64,000 nt of DNA, from the NCBI RefSeq assembly GCF_050436995.1, contig NC_134767.1, positions 2,294,001 through 2,358,000 on the forward strand, in the 5' to 3' direction. The notes beneath the pieces were generated by a model. The model saw only the letters and a list, made by a program, of their open reading frames with translations, was not told the origin of the DNA and searched no databases. The stretch is from Anticarsia gemmatalis (Eukaryota > Arthropoda > Insecta > Lepidoptera > Erebidae). Both the position numbers and the translations under genes were made by a program. This document shows positions 11,532-23,880 of the stretch, in pieces (within the stretch, counting starts at the first letter, position 1; each line of letters starts with the position of its first letter).

Positions 11532-13264
11532 TACTGACCCGCACAGTACTGAATAATAATATGACAAGTATTCATCACTTTCTCATAAATTTTGCCGTTA
11601 AGTGATTGGTTACTCGAAGAAAAAAAGTTTGATAATGGAGTCTTTTCAAGGGTTCCATGTTATTTTATTACAAATCAGGTCAGTGGCTTTGCTGTGAAAT
11701 TGAGATAGACAGAACGGAAAATGTAAAACTAGCATGGTTGAAGTCTAATTAAATTCTCTTTAATTTGATAATACTTTAATATGACTTTCTCTGTGCCAGC
11801 ACTATTTAATATAATAATAAACAACAAAAAAACAAAGAGGTTAACACAACAATATTGTTCTGTTATAGTTAGCAAGTACATTTAATTTTACTCTTTGCAA
11901 CGCGAGAAACTAAATAAAACAGAAATAAAAAAGCATCGTGTTCCATTTTCATCCCGAAATCAAATGACAGAAAACCAATATTTTAAAAATCGAAAAACTC
12001 GTGCACTCGATTCGATACACATCACTATTTCCTCCCGGTAAAGTTTCCCGCTTCCGAACCACTAATCCATACTAAACTTTGTTAATATCTGCGCCAATTT
12101 AAACCTTATTTGCACGTCAATAAGGTTCACTTGTGAAGTAAAACAAAAACTTGTTAAAAAAAAGTTTGGCGGTTGCGTTTCGTTAAAGTTCTGAATTGTT
12201 CGCGTCCTTAATAAGTGGGAATTAAATATTTTTTAAATCGCTTTTTGGGTACTTTTTTATTTCGACGAGTTTTTTAATTTCTGTGTTCAGCGACTGCGCT
12301 TAGAGTTTGTTGAGATTTTCCTTTTTTTCTGCTTCTTTTGTTTTGTAGATGTTTGTTAAGTTTTAAAATCGTTTATTGTTTCTAAAAGCGGTTTGAAGAA
12401 CATTTTTTCGTATTTTATTGTACCCTGAATTTAAATCCACATTTAAACCTTCCATTAGACGACTGGGTTTTAAAGTTTAGAAATTCAGGACAAAAAATAG
12501 CTCAATATATTTTGATGTGTAGTTTTTTAAATTATACTAGTAATTATTTATGTTAGCCTTTAAACCAGCAAACGCAAAATATATATTTTTTTCTTTTTGA
12601 TCATTTACAACTAAATTTGAGCCCTTGCCGAATATAGCCTTGTCTCTTACACTATTTATTAGATGAACTATATTCCGACGAACTACGACTGAAAGCTTAC
12701 ACCCCCATAGGTCAATGACCTCTTGCTAGATATCCAGCTAACACCAACACAGTGCTATATAAACAATTCTTCACTTCACAGCTACAGACATCAGCATTCA
12801 CAACTTTACCTTCTATTGTTCTAACTAGCTGCACGTGACAATCCAATGGTGCGCTGCTAAGTGCAGTATTACTACCGCTTTATGGGGAAACTGCAATGGA
12901 CGAGGTACATTGCCTTAAAGTCGTTGCTTAGTTCGGTGCCAAACTTTACTGATGTTAAAGTTACGGTAGTACTCGAAATTACAGACCATGCCTTTTGGAA
13001 ACTCGGAATGAAATTTCGTAAATGAAAAGCTTGTGCTTTCATGATTATGAAAGGTTGTTGAAATATTTATACATATTGGTACTACAACCAACAATGGACT
13101 AAACTCTAGAAATTTAAAAACCAATTCAGTTATAAATCATGCTCACTAACTCTCCCAAAAGTTTATTTCAATACAAGACTAGAAAGCACGAATCTTGCAA
13201 AACAATGATCTCATAAATACACTACACTAGCTGTGAAAACTTAATACTAACTAATATTCTTCGT
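11532..13264. other. Mostly featureless
   Basis: Only the TATA/initiator-like cluster near 12756 stands out. No coding frame over 70 codons. Confidence 0.5.
12756..12800 (+). promoter_or_regulatory. Core-promoter-like TATA plus initiator
   Basis: TATATAAA at 12756-12763 and ACATCAGCATTC (insect-initiator-like TCA) at 12788-12799. The spacing, about 37 bp from the TATA start to the TCA adenine, is a little long. A short ATG frame (MDEVHCLK) lies at 12895 with GTACAT after the third codon. No gene follows that I can recognise, so chance is likely. Confidence 0.15.
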
Positions 13265-13370
13265 GGTTAGATGTCCCATTGCTGGGCAAAGGCCAGCAAT
13301 GGGACAGCTTGTCCTTCCAAATCACTCTATCAGCGACAATATCCTACCAGTCCTTTTCAAACGCATTTAA
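13265..13370 (+). mobile_element. LINE 3'-tail fragment with hairpin
   Basis: GTCCCATTGCTGGGCAAAGG, GCTTGTCCTTCCAAATCAC, ACCAGTCCTTTTCAAACGC. A 13-bp perfect stem (13273-13285 with 13293-13305) around GCAAAGG arose within it. Confidence 0.6.
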
Positions 13371-13997
13371 TTAACAATGAACATTCCAAAAACTAAGCAT
13401 TTAATACAAAAAGAAAGAGAATCAAAAGTCCAAACTCCCTATCAATAGATCGACGAACAACTATCTACAAAACTTTCTTTCACAGAGAACTATGCATCAA
13501 TTAAAATAGACAATACTGGTTCGGATCTATTAATTAAGAGAAAAAACGAGGAGCATCCGGAAATCGCGGACGAACGATGTTGCCGGACCATCTCCCTCGG
13601 ATGTTTCACTGAGTTTTGTACACTGTAGAGCTGAAAAATTGGGTACCTAGTTCTTGAAAAATTTGAAAGTTCTTTGATCGGGTTTAAAATGATTTTGTGG
13701 TCCATTCATCTATTTTACTAATAATTGAGTATCAAATCTAAAATTGCGTGTTTTTTTATTATGTATACTTGATATTTTTTTGGTTGTTTATTCGAACATC
13801 AGTCATGTATAAAGTTGATTTTAAATTCATTTAGACAAGTACACTCTAATACTCTGTAACAATACTCTGTTTTTAGTATACTAAATAATATTTAGGTATA
13901 AGTAAATAATAGTACTGTAAATAATAGTAAAGTAAATCAAAATTTACCCATAATCCAACACTACGTAAAATCGTGAAGAATTCTTATTCTATTATTA

Positions 13998-14314
13998 AAT
14001 AAATTAATAAATTTAACCCATTACTGTCCCACTGCTGGGCAAGGGTCTCCTCCCGTAATGAGGGAGGAGTAAGGCCTTGAGTCCACCACGCTGGCCAAGT
14101 GCGGGTTGGGGACTTTGCATGCCCTCAATAAATGTATTAAACAAATTTTAGGCATGCAAGGTTTCCTCACGATGTTTTCCTTCACCGCTGGAGCATGTGA
14201 TAATTATTTATAATACACACATAACTTCGAAAAGTCATTGGTGTGTTGCCTCGGGTTTGAACCTGCGACCACTTGCGTGGGAGGTTGCAACTTATACCAC
14301 TCGGCTATCACTGC
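13998..14314 (-). mobile_element. tRNA-derived SINE, full length
   Basis: On the minus strand: A-box-like GTGATAGCCGAGTGGTATAA, B box GGTTCAAACCC, body with TGAAGGAAAACATCGTGAGG, then GGCCAGCGTGGTGGACTCAA and the 'cccagcagtgggaca' tail ending in an A/T-rich run. Target duplication TCTATTATTA at 13988-13997 and 14315-14324. Confidence 0.88.
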
Positions 14315-14324
14315 TCTATTATTA

Positions 14325-16349
14325 GATCACTAAAATTATCGTCCAAAAAACCATAGATGAACTTGATACCACCACCATCATGACCTCAAAAACTATAAAT
14401 CTATATTTTTTACCCTTAAAATATAACGCGAGCATTTTATGTGAATCGTTTAATTGAGTTATCGAGCGGTCAAATTCCTGATTCCAGAAATTTTGCCAAA
14501 AAAATATAAACTTTTGGGAATTTTCGCTGTTCATTTACTTTTTGTTTAAAATTGAATAAATATTTTTTCGTGGAATTTTCGTTGAACGTTTTATCCTACT
14601 GTTTTACCGTTTTTCTAGATGGATGTGACCACCTTTTAAGCGCGGTTGAAAATAGTATTTCTGGACTACTAAAATGTAACACATAACTATTTCAATACGA
14701 TAGTAAGAAAGTCGTTTATTTTCCCATCTTAAATTGTTTAAATAATACTTTGAACAAAATATTGCCTCGAGAAGCTGCGTTCTCGTTCGTTAAAGGAAAA
14801 AACGGTGAAAAGCAAGTAATAACTGATTTAAAGAACATCGGTACTAGAGTTGTACTAACTTTGTAATTGTGTATGTCATAATCATATTGATTAAGTACAC
14901 GTTCCTAGTAACTTGTCTTTTCCAACACTTTACTTACTTTGTCATTAAAGATATAAATTAAATATCGATGTATTACAGATTGTGAACTCATTTACACCGC
15001 GCACTGATTCTGAACAATTTGCTCTAAAATTCACTAGTCGAGCGCTGCATCAAAAAGTTTTATACACTTGGGGCCACAGTGATGGATTGCTTTATTTTAT
15101 TTTTATTTTTTAGCAATTTTAGTTCTGTTTTTTATCAAATTGTGTTTGTATAGTGTAATAACGTGAATGTTGACAATATTTTACGTACAATTGATTTTTT
15201 AAGAATTAGTTAATTGCTGCCTATTCAAAAGGTATGAGTCAAGATCACTAACATGAAATTATCATGCAAGTCACACATCGATCATGCAACTTAAAGATAT
15301 TGGCAATCAATTTCACGATTCTTTTGACGCCAATCAGTTGTCTCATTCTCTTAACTACCTAAAAAGAATTATAGAGCACTTATATATTAATAAACTGAAA
15401 TTTAAAAAGGGCCATACTCTGCCAATGTTGGTAGTTTAATAACAGCATTAACAAGAAACGATACAAATTCTATATTCCCACACAGTCCCAAGTTTAATGT
15501 CGTCGGAAACCTCCTTAAAATTAATCTCACCCCATAAAGACCCTATAACAAACTGCCAACATATTATCACTTGCCACAATTATCATTGTACCCATTCCCA
15601 ACACGTTTTGACCCAAAACTACTTGAAATTTACGCGTAATAACTACATTATTATAATATTTACTGTCTCAAAGTAGCCATTAAGAAATGATTTAGATCTG
15701 TTGTTCGAATTTCTATCTGAAATTTATGAAGGGTATTGCTTCGTGCGTTATTTTGTTTGAGTATGTGGTTTTGTAGTCTAAGTTTCATATTGAAAAGTAA
15801 TGGCTATTTTAACACAACTTGGGTAAAATTCTATAACGCTGTGGTGTATGAAGAAAGTAGAAAGTATTTGACATGTGGCGTATGAAGAATCTATTAAACA
15901 CTTTTATTTTCTTAATTATAGTTAGATAATATTCTTTGGCCCGTCTGTGAATATTTTTAATAAGGTATAATTTGGTATTGGAAACCTGACCCACTTTAAA
16001 CCAGAGATAAAGAATACTACAATGAAATCATAAGATATAAAATGATGTTAATCGTATTTTGTGAATGTTTTTTTACAAAAAACATAGTAGTACATTATAA
16101 AAGTAATACATGTTTCATTACAATTCTAATATTTTTAAATATAATTAGCCTAATAAATATGTCATGTGCCATATGCAATGCTAATAAATATTAAATCGGA
16201 CAGTATAACATTATCAGCTTATGTCTAAAATGTTAATTCTATACATATCGGATGTACTTTCTGTTTATCTGTTCTGTCACTAATTTGTCTATCGTACTGG
16301 GATTCATTAGCGGTATAGTTTAGAATTATATGGTTTACAACGCTACAAA
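14325..16349. other. No recognisable feature
   Basis: A+T-rich, short random frames only. Confidence 0.6.
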
Positions 16350-16556
16350 TCCATACTAATATTATAAATGCGAAAGTAACTCTGTCTGTCTGTCTGTTAC
16401 TCAATCACGCCTAAATTACTGAACCAATTTGCACGAAATTTGATATGGAGATATTTCGATACCCGAGAAAGGACATAGGCTACTTTTTACCTCGGGAAAA
16501 TGACGTATTCCCATGGGAAAATTCAGGTGCCGGACGAAGTCGCGGGTAAAAGATAG
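16350..16556 (+). mobile_element. Non-autonomous Helitron (TCCATACTAATATT type)
   Basis: Same 5' end and CTGT repeats as the 33.2-kb copy, but with its own 3' end (GGACGAAGTCGCGGGTAAAA...ATAG). It lacks both the 105-bp insert and the foreign 3' end, so it shows the simpler parental structure. Confidence 0.7.
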
Positions 16557-17007
16557 TATTTTATACAAGTAGAATAAATATAAAAGTCTGATACTCTTTG
16601 CTCCTTTAAACTACTAAACAGAGTTTGGTTCAATTTAGAGTGAAGGTAGTTCATACCCAAAAGAGATCGAACAGAATACTTTTGACCCAAAAATAAACTT
16701 TTATAACTATTATTTATGTCGCTCAACATAAAGGTGTGAAAAACCCAGGACGGTCCCATATTGTCTAAAATTTAAAAACTACGTATTTTTTAATGTATTT
16801 ACTACATTAATTAACGGAGTAAGCAAAAACTTATTAATTTACAAAATAACTATATAATATAGATACCGAACGACCGATTACGACCAAATTCTCTAGCATT
16901 CGAACTTCAAGAGCTCGTTAACAATAAAATTATACACTATATCAGCTATAACATCTGTGCCAATAACATTGCAAGTAAGTGTACGTACAAACGTTCACCG
17001 CACGAAA

Positions 17008-17234
17008 CACGGTCGGTAGAGAGCCGGTTCAAACTTTAACTAACTGTTCTACTTGTTCAGAGTATTGCACTTGTATCTGTATGTACTAGCACAGTAGGTA
17101 AGGTATGAGCAGATGAGGTATGGACATTACATTTAAGTTGGTTTGTTCCACTATCTACTGTCAGATGTAATTTAATGATTAATGTGGGAGAGTCTGGTTA
17201 AAGCCCAAGACACGGTATAGTCATCATCACCATC

Positions 17235-17265
<31 letters not shown>

Positions 17266-17620
17266 ACAACAACAGCAGCATCATATAAAAATAAGGCTAT
17301 CGCTGGTTTTGTCTATCTACCTGTGTTGACTACATTGTCATAAATTATTGAGACGTCTATCAAAATAAGGTATCATTTAAATATCTTTTAAAATTAATAT
17401 AAATATAACACGGTCGGTAGAGAGCCGGTTCAAACTTTAACTAACTGTTCTACTTGTTCAGAGTACTCACTTGTATGTACTAGTACTGTGTGAGGTATGG
17501 ACGTTACAGTTAAGGTAGTTTGTTCCATTATCCTCTGTTAGATGAAATTTATTGATTATTTGGTGGGAAAAAGCATGAGTTTTTAAAGTGGTTAAAGTCT
17601 AAAATACTCCAGTTTTGAAA
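17008..17620 (+). repeat. Direct duplication flanking an ATC microsatellite
   Basis: ACGGTCGGTAGAGAGCCGGT starts both 17008-17219 and 17408-17620; similarity fades toward the 3' ends. Between them lies a CAT/ATC repeat (17221-17262) grading into CAACAGCAGCATC. Confidence 0.75.
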
Positions 17621-18821
17621 GTCGGGTCGAATGTTTCAAAATATATGGTTTAAAAATGACAAAAAGTCGTTGTGAGAATGTCTGATTGATTTTCTTTATT
17701 TGTCATTTGTTTCTTTAGATTGTTATTTTTACTATTAGGTAACTTTAAAATTTTCACATTCCATAGCTGTAATTCGTTAACTCGTCTAGAACTATTGTAT
17801 TTCATATGTGACGACTAATGTTAAAGGGCCTCATAGCACTTTATGAAAAAAAAAAACATAAATTATAACATTTTTTTGGATAAGATTTAAAGCTGCTTTT
17901 GCATTGTCTTTCTTTTCCAGTATTTATATCACTATGTCTACAACTTAGTGTTTATAAAACATCATTATTCTCTTCTTATCTGAGCCATAACTTATAAACG
18001 CAACCTAAAACGCGTTCTAAAATGATACTTATTATATTTATAACTATTATAAAATTGTCGTAAAAAGGTATCATAAAGCAAAAGGTATCATAACCTTACG
18101 ATTCAGGGAGTGAAACACTGATTTATATCTAAGGTTACTTTATAACCGTGATGGCTGAGCGATGTCTCAAAACTGATCAATGTTTTAAATTTTAAAGCTA
18201 CCTATCAAGAATATTCTAAGTTAGAAATAGATTTTTCCCCAATATAAACATAAAAGACAACATCCATGTTTGTATTAGTTTAATATTTTTAAAGGTGTAA
18301 TTCTTCTATCTAGAAGTGTACCACGTTTGGCAAAGCATTTTTTTATTCAAGAAGAACATCGCTCACATGCACAGCAGTGGAACAGTTAACGCTAGTGTAT
18401 TTCTGATAATTAAATTTATATTGTTTAACAGAAATTATGTAAACCGAACAATAGCACTCCAATCGTTGTCCCTTTAAAAATACTTGAAAATAAATAATAA
18501 AAAATTGAACACTAATGATCTGCCAATCATCTTTCGATAACTTATCTAGAAGCTATAGTATAATATCTCGTTCAGAGCTTCGCTAGTACGAAAAATTGTA
18601 CATAGAAGAACCACAGTCTTATTTCACAACACAACAAATAAACAAACTCATTAAACATTTCTGTACCAAATTAATTCATGCTCATTTAAACCCGAACAAC
18701 GCGAAACACTTAATTAATAAACACAAAGGCATCCCTCAAAAACGAAAATATCAAATTAACACTACCTAATCGCCAGTCCGGGATCCCGGGAGGTGCATTA
18801 ATAACCGTGTCCATTACTCAC
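17621..18821. other. No recognisable feature
   Basis: A+T-rich until the GC-rich stretch at about 18775-18886. The word CCGGGATCCCGGGAG at 18778 lies just beyond the donor of the 65-nt candidate exon. Confidence 0.5.
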
Positions 18822-18886
18822 CGTAATTCCCGGGATAGTCCGGGATGTCGCCGCTAATCCCGCGGGCCCGGGACGCTGGCGCAACA
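18822..18886 (-). CDS. Candidate host exon 2 of 3 (65 nt, GC-rich)
   Basis: A strongly GC-rich block in A+T-rich surroundings, with acceptor ATTACAGCCATTGTTTCAG and donor TTACG|GTGAGTAAT on the minus strand. In the frame set by the 70-nt block it encodes VAPASRARGISGDIPDYPGN and Y, and leaves 1 nt. The in-frame sequence past the donor stops at once (GTG AGT AA gives GE-stop when read through), so an alternative terminal exon is possible. Low-complexity GC content alone could mislead. Confidence 0.45.
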
Positions 18887-19706
18887 CTGAAACAATGGCT
18901 GTAATTAGAAATAGAATTGATGACTCATTAAGGCTGTTATGCAGTTATGTCGGTAAATAATGTTTGAATTCGTTTTATGGGAAAACAATATGGTTGCCGC
19001 AATTAGTTTTATAATTAAACTAGTTTTTAATTGAAAGCACAATACCAGAAGTTCTGAAGCGTTATAAAAATTTTATCGAAATTTATTCCATTGTAATTTA
19101 AAGAGATACAATAATTTTGTAGTAAATATTATTTTTACGTTTATTTTGATTTATCTTGTTCTTTTATTTTTTTTATGTTTAGCATACTTATGAAGAACTT
19201 ACCAAGTCAAAATATTTTCAGTTACGTGTATTCACCAAATTAATTAGGCAAGTAAGAAGAAGAAATCTTATTGCTTTCTAGGCCTATACATAATTAGGCC
19301 ACATCAATATTGGTTTTTGTAATTGTGTCACATTTTAGTTAGATACAGATTTTCTTCAATATCACTTTGTAACGAAGTAAATATTCTCCAATAAGGGTAT
19401 TTAATTGATGTCAGTATATTTTCTTGTATTAATATGTCTATAGGTTTCCAGTAAATGTTCATGTGAAATTGAGGACGACTCTTCTAGGAAATCAAATTAA
19501 TTGGATACAAATTGTATCGGAATTAGGCCTAGGCTTATGTAAGATACTAACGGCACCAACGATAAGGGTAGCATGAGAATTGAGCTCGTTAGTGTTAAAT
19601 TAAGGAACGTCAAATAATCTCTACGACGATATGAGTTTATATCTTTCATATTAATTTGGTAAATGTTTTTCTTTTTAGATTTCTAATACATGCACACATC
19701 CTACTC
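18887..19706. other. No recognisable feature
   Basis: Presumed intron; no repeat recognised. Confidence 0.5.
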
Positions 19707-19923
19707 TCCTACTAATGTTACAAATGCAAAAGTTTGTGAGAATGTATGGATGTTTGTTACACTTTCACGCAAATACTACTGAACCGATTACGATGAAATT
19801 TAGTATTCAGGTATCTGAAGACTCAGAATAACACATAGGCTACTTTTTATCCCGGTGTTCCTAAGGGATCAAGATTTACACGGGAAGGGTTTCCACGCGG
19901 AAGAAGTTGCGGGCAGCCTTTAG
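19707..19923 (+). mobile_element. Small Helitron-like repeat
   Basis: TCCTACTAATGTTACAAATG start, a 'tactgaaccgattacgatgaa' type middle, 'cataggctactttttatcccgg', and a hairpin-like end (CACGCGGAAGAAGTTGCGGGC) before CTTTAG. Related to 43873-44101. Confidence 0.6.
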
Positions 19924-19924
19924 T

Positions 19925-20135
19925 ACACTATATCACGCCTGTTATACCCGAAGGTAGACACGTTGCTCCATTAACAATTTTCCCATGTAATAGAGCGCGA
20001 ACCTATTGCCATTTACCAGGCGCGCTACCGAACACTGGTCTACTATTGAGAAATATTCAGTTATAAATTAGAAAGACCAATAGCACTTAGTCCAACCGAA
20101 AATCGAACCTCATAATCATCAGACAGATACACTGC
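19925..20135 (-). mobile_element. tRNA-derived SINE (Bm1-like), diverged
   Basis: The minus strand reads a degenerate head with GAGGTTCGATTTTCGG (B-box-like), then AAGTGCTATTGG, ATATTTCTCAATAGTAG, GGTAAATGGCAATAGG and CTATTACATGGG, the pattern of the copy at 47860-48065. Confidence 0.65.
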
Positions 20136-21048
20136 AGATCGCGATGCGGGGTCATTCAGGGGACTTTATACCATAGTAAAAGAAAGCATAAATGCCATGA
20201 CTGGTAAACCTACTTATACGAGCTGACACTAAGCTCTTCCATACTGCCTCGTATAATATAACGCTTAAAATTCACTTTGCACTTTCTGCACCAAGCGAGG
20301 ATTTTTACAAAATTCTTCCAAATGTTTGCTTGTTCAGAAAAAGCTATTTTGCTGATTCGTTTTGGGTAGATAAAGCAAACCGTAATTTATAAACTTTTGG
20401 TTTCATGGCTTTGGTTAGATAAGTAAATCATGCTTTTTGTACTACCACGTTACATATCTTGGGCCAAAACGTCAAGCAATTCAAGGTAAAATGAACTTTC
20501 GCGTTGATAACTTGTCTTATTTTTTGTCTCACGTAATCATGTACCATAATACACATTGATATTTTAAATTCTAAAGTGAAACTATCTGCTACGCTTTTTA
20601 GTCTAAATTGCTGAACTGATTTTGATAAAATTCAGTGTGGAGGAGATATTTGGAAATCCAGGGTTTATTACGAGCACAGTTGTTATTTTGAAAAACTATT
20701 TTATTGTATTTGGCTTTTTTGTATCGTTACGATCCGATGCCAGTTTTACCCAAATGACAGGGGAGCAGAGCCACACGGAACTGTTAGTTAAAAATATGTT
20801 GAACCTATGTATTTCGTATAACATCATTTGGTAAAATAAATACAAGCATGTAACCCTGCAATTTTATAAACAAAATTGTCATAAAATTGAGCCCATTTTC
20901 ACGATAATTTGTGTTATTCGGTACAATTATGAAGTAATTTTGCATGTTAATTGTATTTAAACGGTTGAAATAATGACTGCTTAATGTAATTACTTGACAA
21001 TAATGGTGAACAAATTAACTGAAAAATTAATTATTGTACATGCATACA
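20136..21048. other. Old repeat remnants
   Basis: TTGCTGAACTGATTTTGATAAAATTCAGT near 20608 resembles the Helitron-associated phrase; the rest is unassigned. Confidence 0.4.
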
Positions 21049-21345
21049 TAAGCGGTGATAGCCGAGTGCTATACGTTCCTCCTACGAAGTGGTCGAAGGT
21101 TCGAACCCAAGCACAGCAATGACTTTTGGAAATTAAATGTGTATTAGAATTAATAATCACGTATTCCAACGGTGAAGGAAAACATTGTGATGCAACCTTG
21201 CATCCCTGAGAGTTCTTTAAACCAGTTCATGAAGGTATGTAAAGTCTCCAACCCGCAATAAGCTAGCGTGGTGGACTCAAGGCCATACCCCCCCCCCATT
21301 ACGGAGGGAGTACCCCTTACCCAGCAGTAAGACAGTAATTAAATA
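21049..21345 (+). mobile_element. tRNA-derived SINE
   Basis: GTGATAGCCGAGTGCTATAC, B box GGTTCGAACCC at 21098-21108, GGTGAAGGAAAACATTGTGA, and the tail with a C run near 21287 and CCCAGCAGTAAGACAG. An older copy than those at 14.0 and 63.2 kb. Confidence 0.82.
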
Positions 21346-22860
21346 ATTAACATATTTTTTTTACATTTAGCGATAGAGGTATCTAATGAAAAATATATGT
21401 CACACGGGAATTGAACCATCACTTCAGCTTAGTGGCAGTGACTGTGCTAACATAAAACACATACAAATAATTATGATCCCCTTTTCTATCCGCCATAAGC
21501 GGTGGGTCGAAATTCACTGGAATTTAATACCTCACTCCCAATTTAACATTTCGACGCGTCTGTGTTGTTACTTTGTCAGTCGGCGTTAAACAAATATGTT
21601 TGGGGCACACTGGACTCACGGAAATTAATCGTGAGAAAATGTTTAATTTTTAAATTGGAGAATTTGGAATTTTTGGTTTTAGTTTTAGTCAATTTTACCA
21701 ATAGGGAAGGTATAAAAGGGAACCACTAGACAAATATGGTTACTGTTCAAGAAAAAAAATGCAAGCGTGTTTTGTGATTTTTCAGCCCAGTATTATCCCA
21801 TGAGTGGTTAGGCTTTGAGTCCAACAATTAACAATTATTTTTTGGAAATCATTGAATATTAACTAAACAAAATAGGTAGCATATGCGCAAGAATTTTTTG
21901 TTTAGTTTTTCATTCTAACTTCAATCCGCATAAAGCGATTATAATATACCTACAGCTTAAATTGTTGGAATTTGAAGGACCTGAAAGTCTTAAAAAAACA
22001 ATTAATATTGGCAATTCCGATTCCCTAGTTGTTCTGTTCATCTTTCATTATCAGAAGTACTTAAAAATATGATCTAGGCACATAACTTAAGCGATTAAAT
22101 CTTAATACATTTTACTACCCATTTTAATACCACAAAGATTACCCATTAACGCTTATCATTCCTAAATTTAATATGACGTCATAACTCATACAAAACGATA
22201 ACACTCATTGCACCACCAACTTTAGAGGTACAGTCGCGGACATAAAACTTTAAAGCCAATAAACCGGGTACCATCTCGACATAGCTGATAAGCACTTTTT
22301 TATTTAACTGTACCCGATATACTGCAAAGTGAATATTTGAAGTGTCTTTGGCGAAAGCTTTTTGTTTTTCAGTATTAATTTTAGCGGCGTTATCTTTTCA
22401 GCCTGTGTTTTAATACAGATTTTGAATTCGGGATTTTAAATAGCCTTTTGAATTGTGTTCGAACTTTAATTTCATTGGTTTTCTATATATATACGGAGAA
22501 CGAGATTTGAATTGAGCATTTTGGTGTCTCCTTGGCCGATGAGACTAGAATGTTATTTTAAGGTTTATTTTTAAGTGGAGAATAGTTAAGGTTTTTATTT
22601 TCAATTATAATAAAGAAAAAAAAATGTACACACATACAAAATTATTTCTTCTTGCAGGGGCTATTTTTAGTCTTTGCCTACTCATATGGGAAAAATACGT
22701 AGGCTTTCTTGTGTTTTCAAATTTATAATAGTGAGCTATTCTTATACTTGGTTTCAGCTTGTGCAGTAGCAGCAGCAGCGGCAGTAAGTCGTACGTACGT
22801 AGATTTTTGATAAAAAATCAAAGAAGTGATAGAAAAAAAAAAAAAGTAAATTGTTCTTAC
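21346..22860. other. Mostly featureless
   Basis: An AGC/CAG microsatellite at about 22755-22780, and a repeat tail (TTTGCCTACTCATATGGGAA) near 22673. Confidence 0.5.
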
Positions 22861-22930
22861 CCTTGATACTGCCTCAGTATGTGATGATGGTTATCATGTT
22901 TTCTATGTATGTTGACCGTAATTGCTGTAC
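22861..22930 (-). CDS. Candidate host exon 1 of 3 (70 nt)
   Basis: Bounded on the minus strand by a good acceptor (TTTTTATATTGTTTCAG) and donor (AAGG|GTAAGAAC). Only one of three frames is open; it encodes TAITVNIHRKHDNHHH then ILRQYQ, starting after 2 nt and ending with 2 nt. It joins in frame to the block at 18822-18886. The product is not recognised. It could also be a noncoding-RNA exon. There is no support beyond splice signals and frame continuity. Confidence 0.4.
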
Positions 22931-22982
22931 CTGAAACAATATAAAAATATTTTATTGATAGAGCAAACTGTACCGTGATGAC

Positions 22983-23195
22983 TTGGATACCTAATAATGG
23001 GATACCCCGGGACAAATATACATTTGTGGGAAAAGTACGAGTATCTGTTCTGAGCCTGGATGTTAATTAATCTATATAAGAAGTCTATAAGTATGTTTAT
23101 CAGTTATTTGATTACCATGGTATAAGCTCTGCTGAGTTTGGAATAAAATGGCCTTGTGTGAGTTGTCCTATGATATTTATTTATATTATTGTACA
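22983..23195 (+). mobile_element. SINE body fragment ('tctgagcctggatgt' family)
   Basis: AGTATCTGTTCTGAGCCTGG, GTATGTTTATCAGTTATTTG, ATGGTATAAGCTCTGCTGAG and CTATGATATTTATTTAT form the body of a widespread lepidopteran tRNA-derived SINE; the tRNA head is not visible. Confidence 0.65.
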
Positions 23196-23392
23196 ATATT
23201 GTATTGTGTGGTAACAGATACAAATATTACCATTCTGTTCATTTCTTTTATGTTCCGATTTTCCACAAAGACACTATTCTTTTGTAACGACAATTGATAT
23301 GAAGAAACTCATATTACAGATAATATTTCTAGGCTAGATGACCCCTAAATATTTAGTAGGAAATAAGCTAGGACAAAGAATGTTATTATGTA

Positions 23393-23880
23393 GTGCCCTC
23401 ACACATAACGGTTCTTTATCGACGCCGCTGTTCGTGTAGAATGACTCCAGCGTTTCTTTATTGGCGCGGTTGTTCGTATGGAATGAAATCTGGCTTTATT
23501 GAATTACTGTTTCCTAAAAATACTGCTTCTATGGCGCATTCAGTAGTGTATGCATTGCCGCCCAGAGATCTCCGGTTAGATTCAGGGTCATGCTTTAAAA
23601 GTCTTTTCTGAGTTTTTCGTTTAAAGATTTCTCAGAGATTGCTTGGAGTTAGGAAGTTGTGGTTGTAGACCTACGTGCCTTAAAGAGCATGTAAAGCCGT
23701 CGGTCCTGCACCTAACCTCTTACTGATCGTCTCGGTTTAGCCGTCCCATCCGACTATGAGATTAAGATAATAGAGAGTGTACCTGTGTATTGAGCATACA
23801 CTTGGGCACTATAAACAAAGTACTGCACAGTTGCACTTCAATGAAACTGGCCGCTGTAGTCAAATATTGGATTGTCATTA
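23393..23880 (+). mobile_element. tRNA-derived SINE with long body
   Basis: An imperfect duplicate (TTCTTTATCGACGCCGCTGT / TTCTTTATTGGCGCGGTTGT, 23412-23478), a tRNA-like head (TATGGCGCATTCAGTAGTGT, GGTTAGATTC) and a characteristic body (GTTGTGGTTGTAGACCTACG, CATCCGACTATGAGA, ACTGGCCGCTGTAGTC). The 72-aa frame at 23393-23611 is a by-product. Confidence 0.65.

Noticed and set aside
13490..13705. 71-codon minus-strand frame over a GC-richer patch (about 13540-13610)
   Set aside because: No splice sites or recognisable family. The patch may be an old repeat piece, but I could not match it to anything else in the window.
22755..22780. Plus-strand mini-exon between TTTCAG and GTAAGTCG
   Set aside because: It is an AGC/CAG microsatellite run of 26 nt; the splice-like words flank it by chance and nothing continues the frame.
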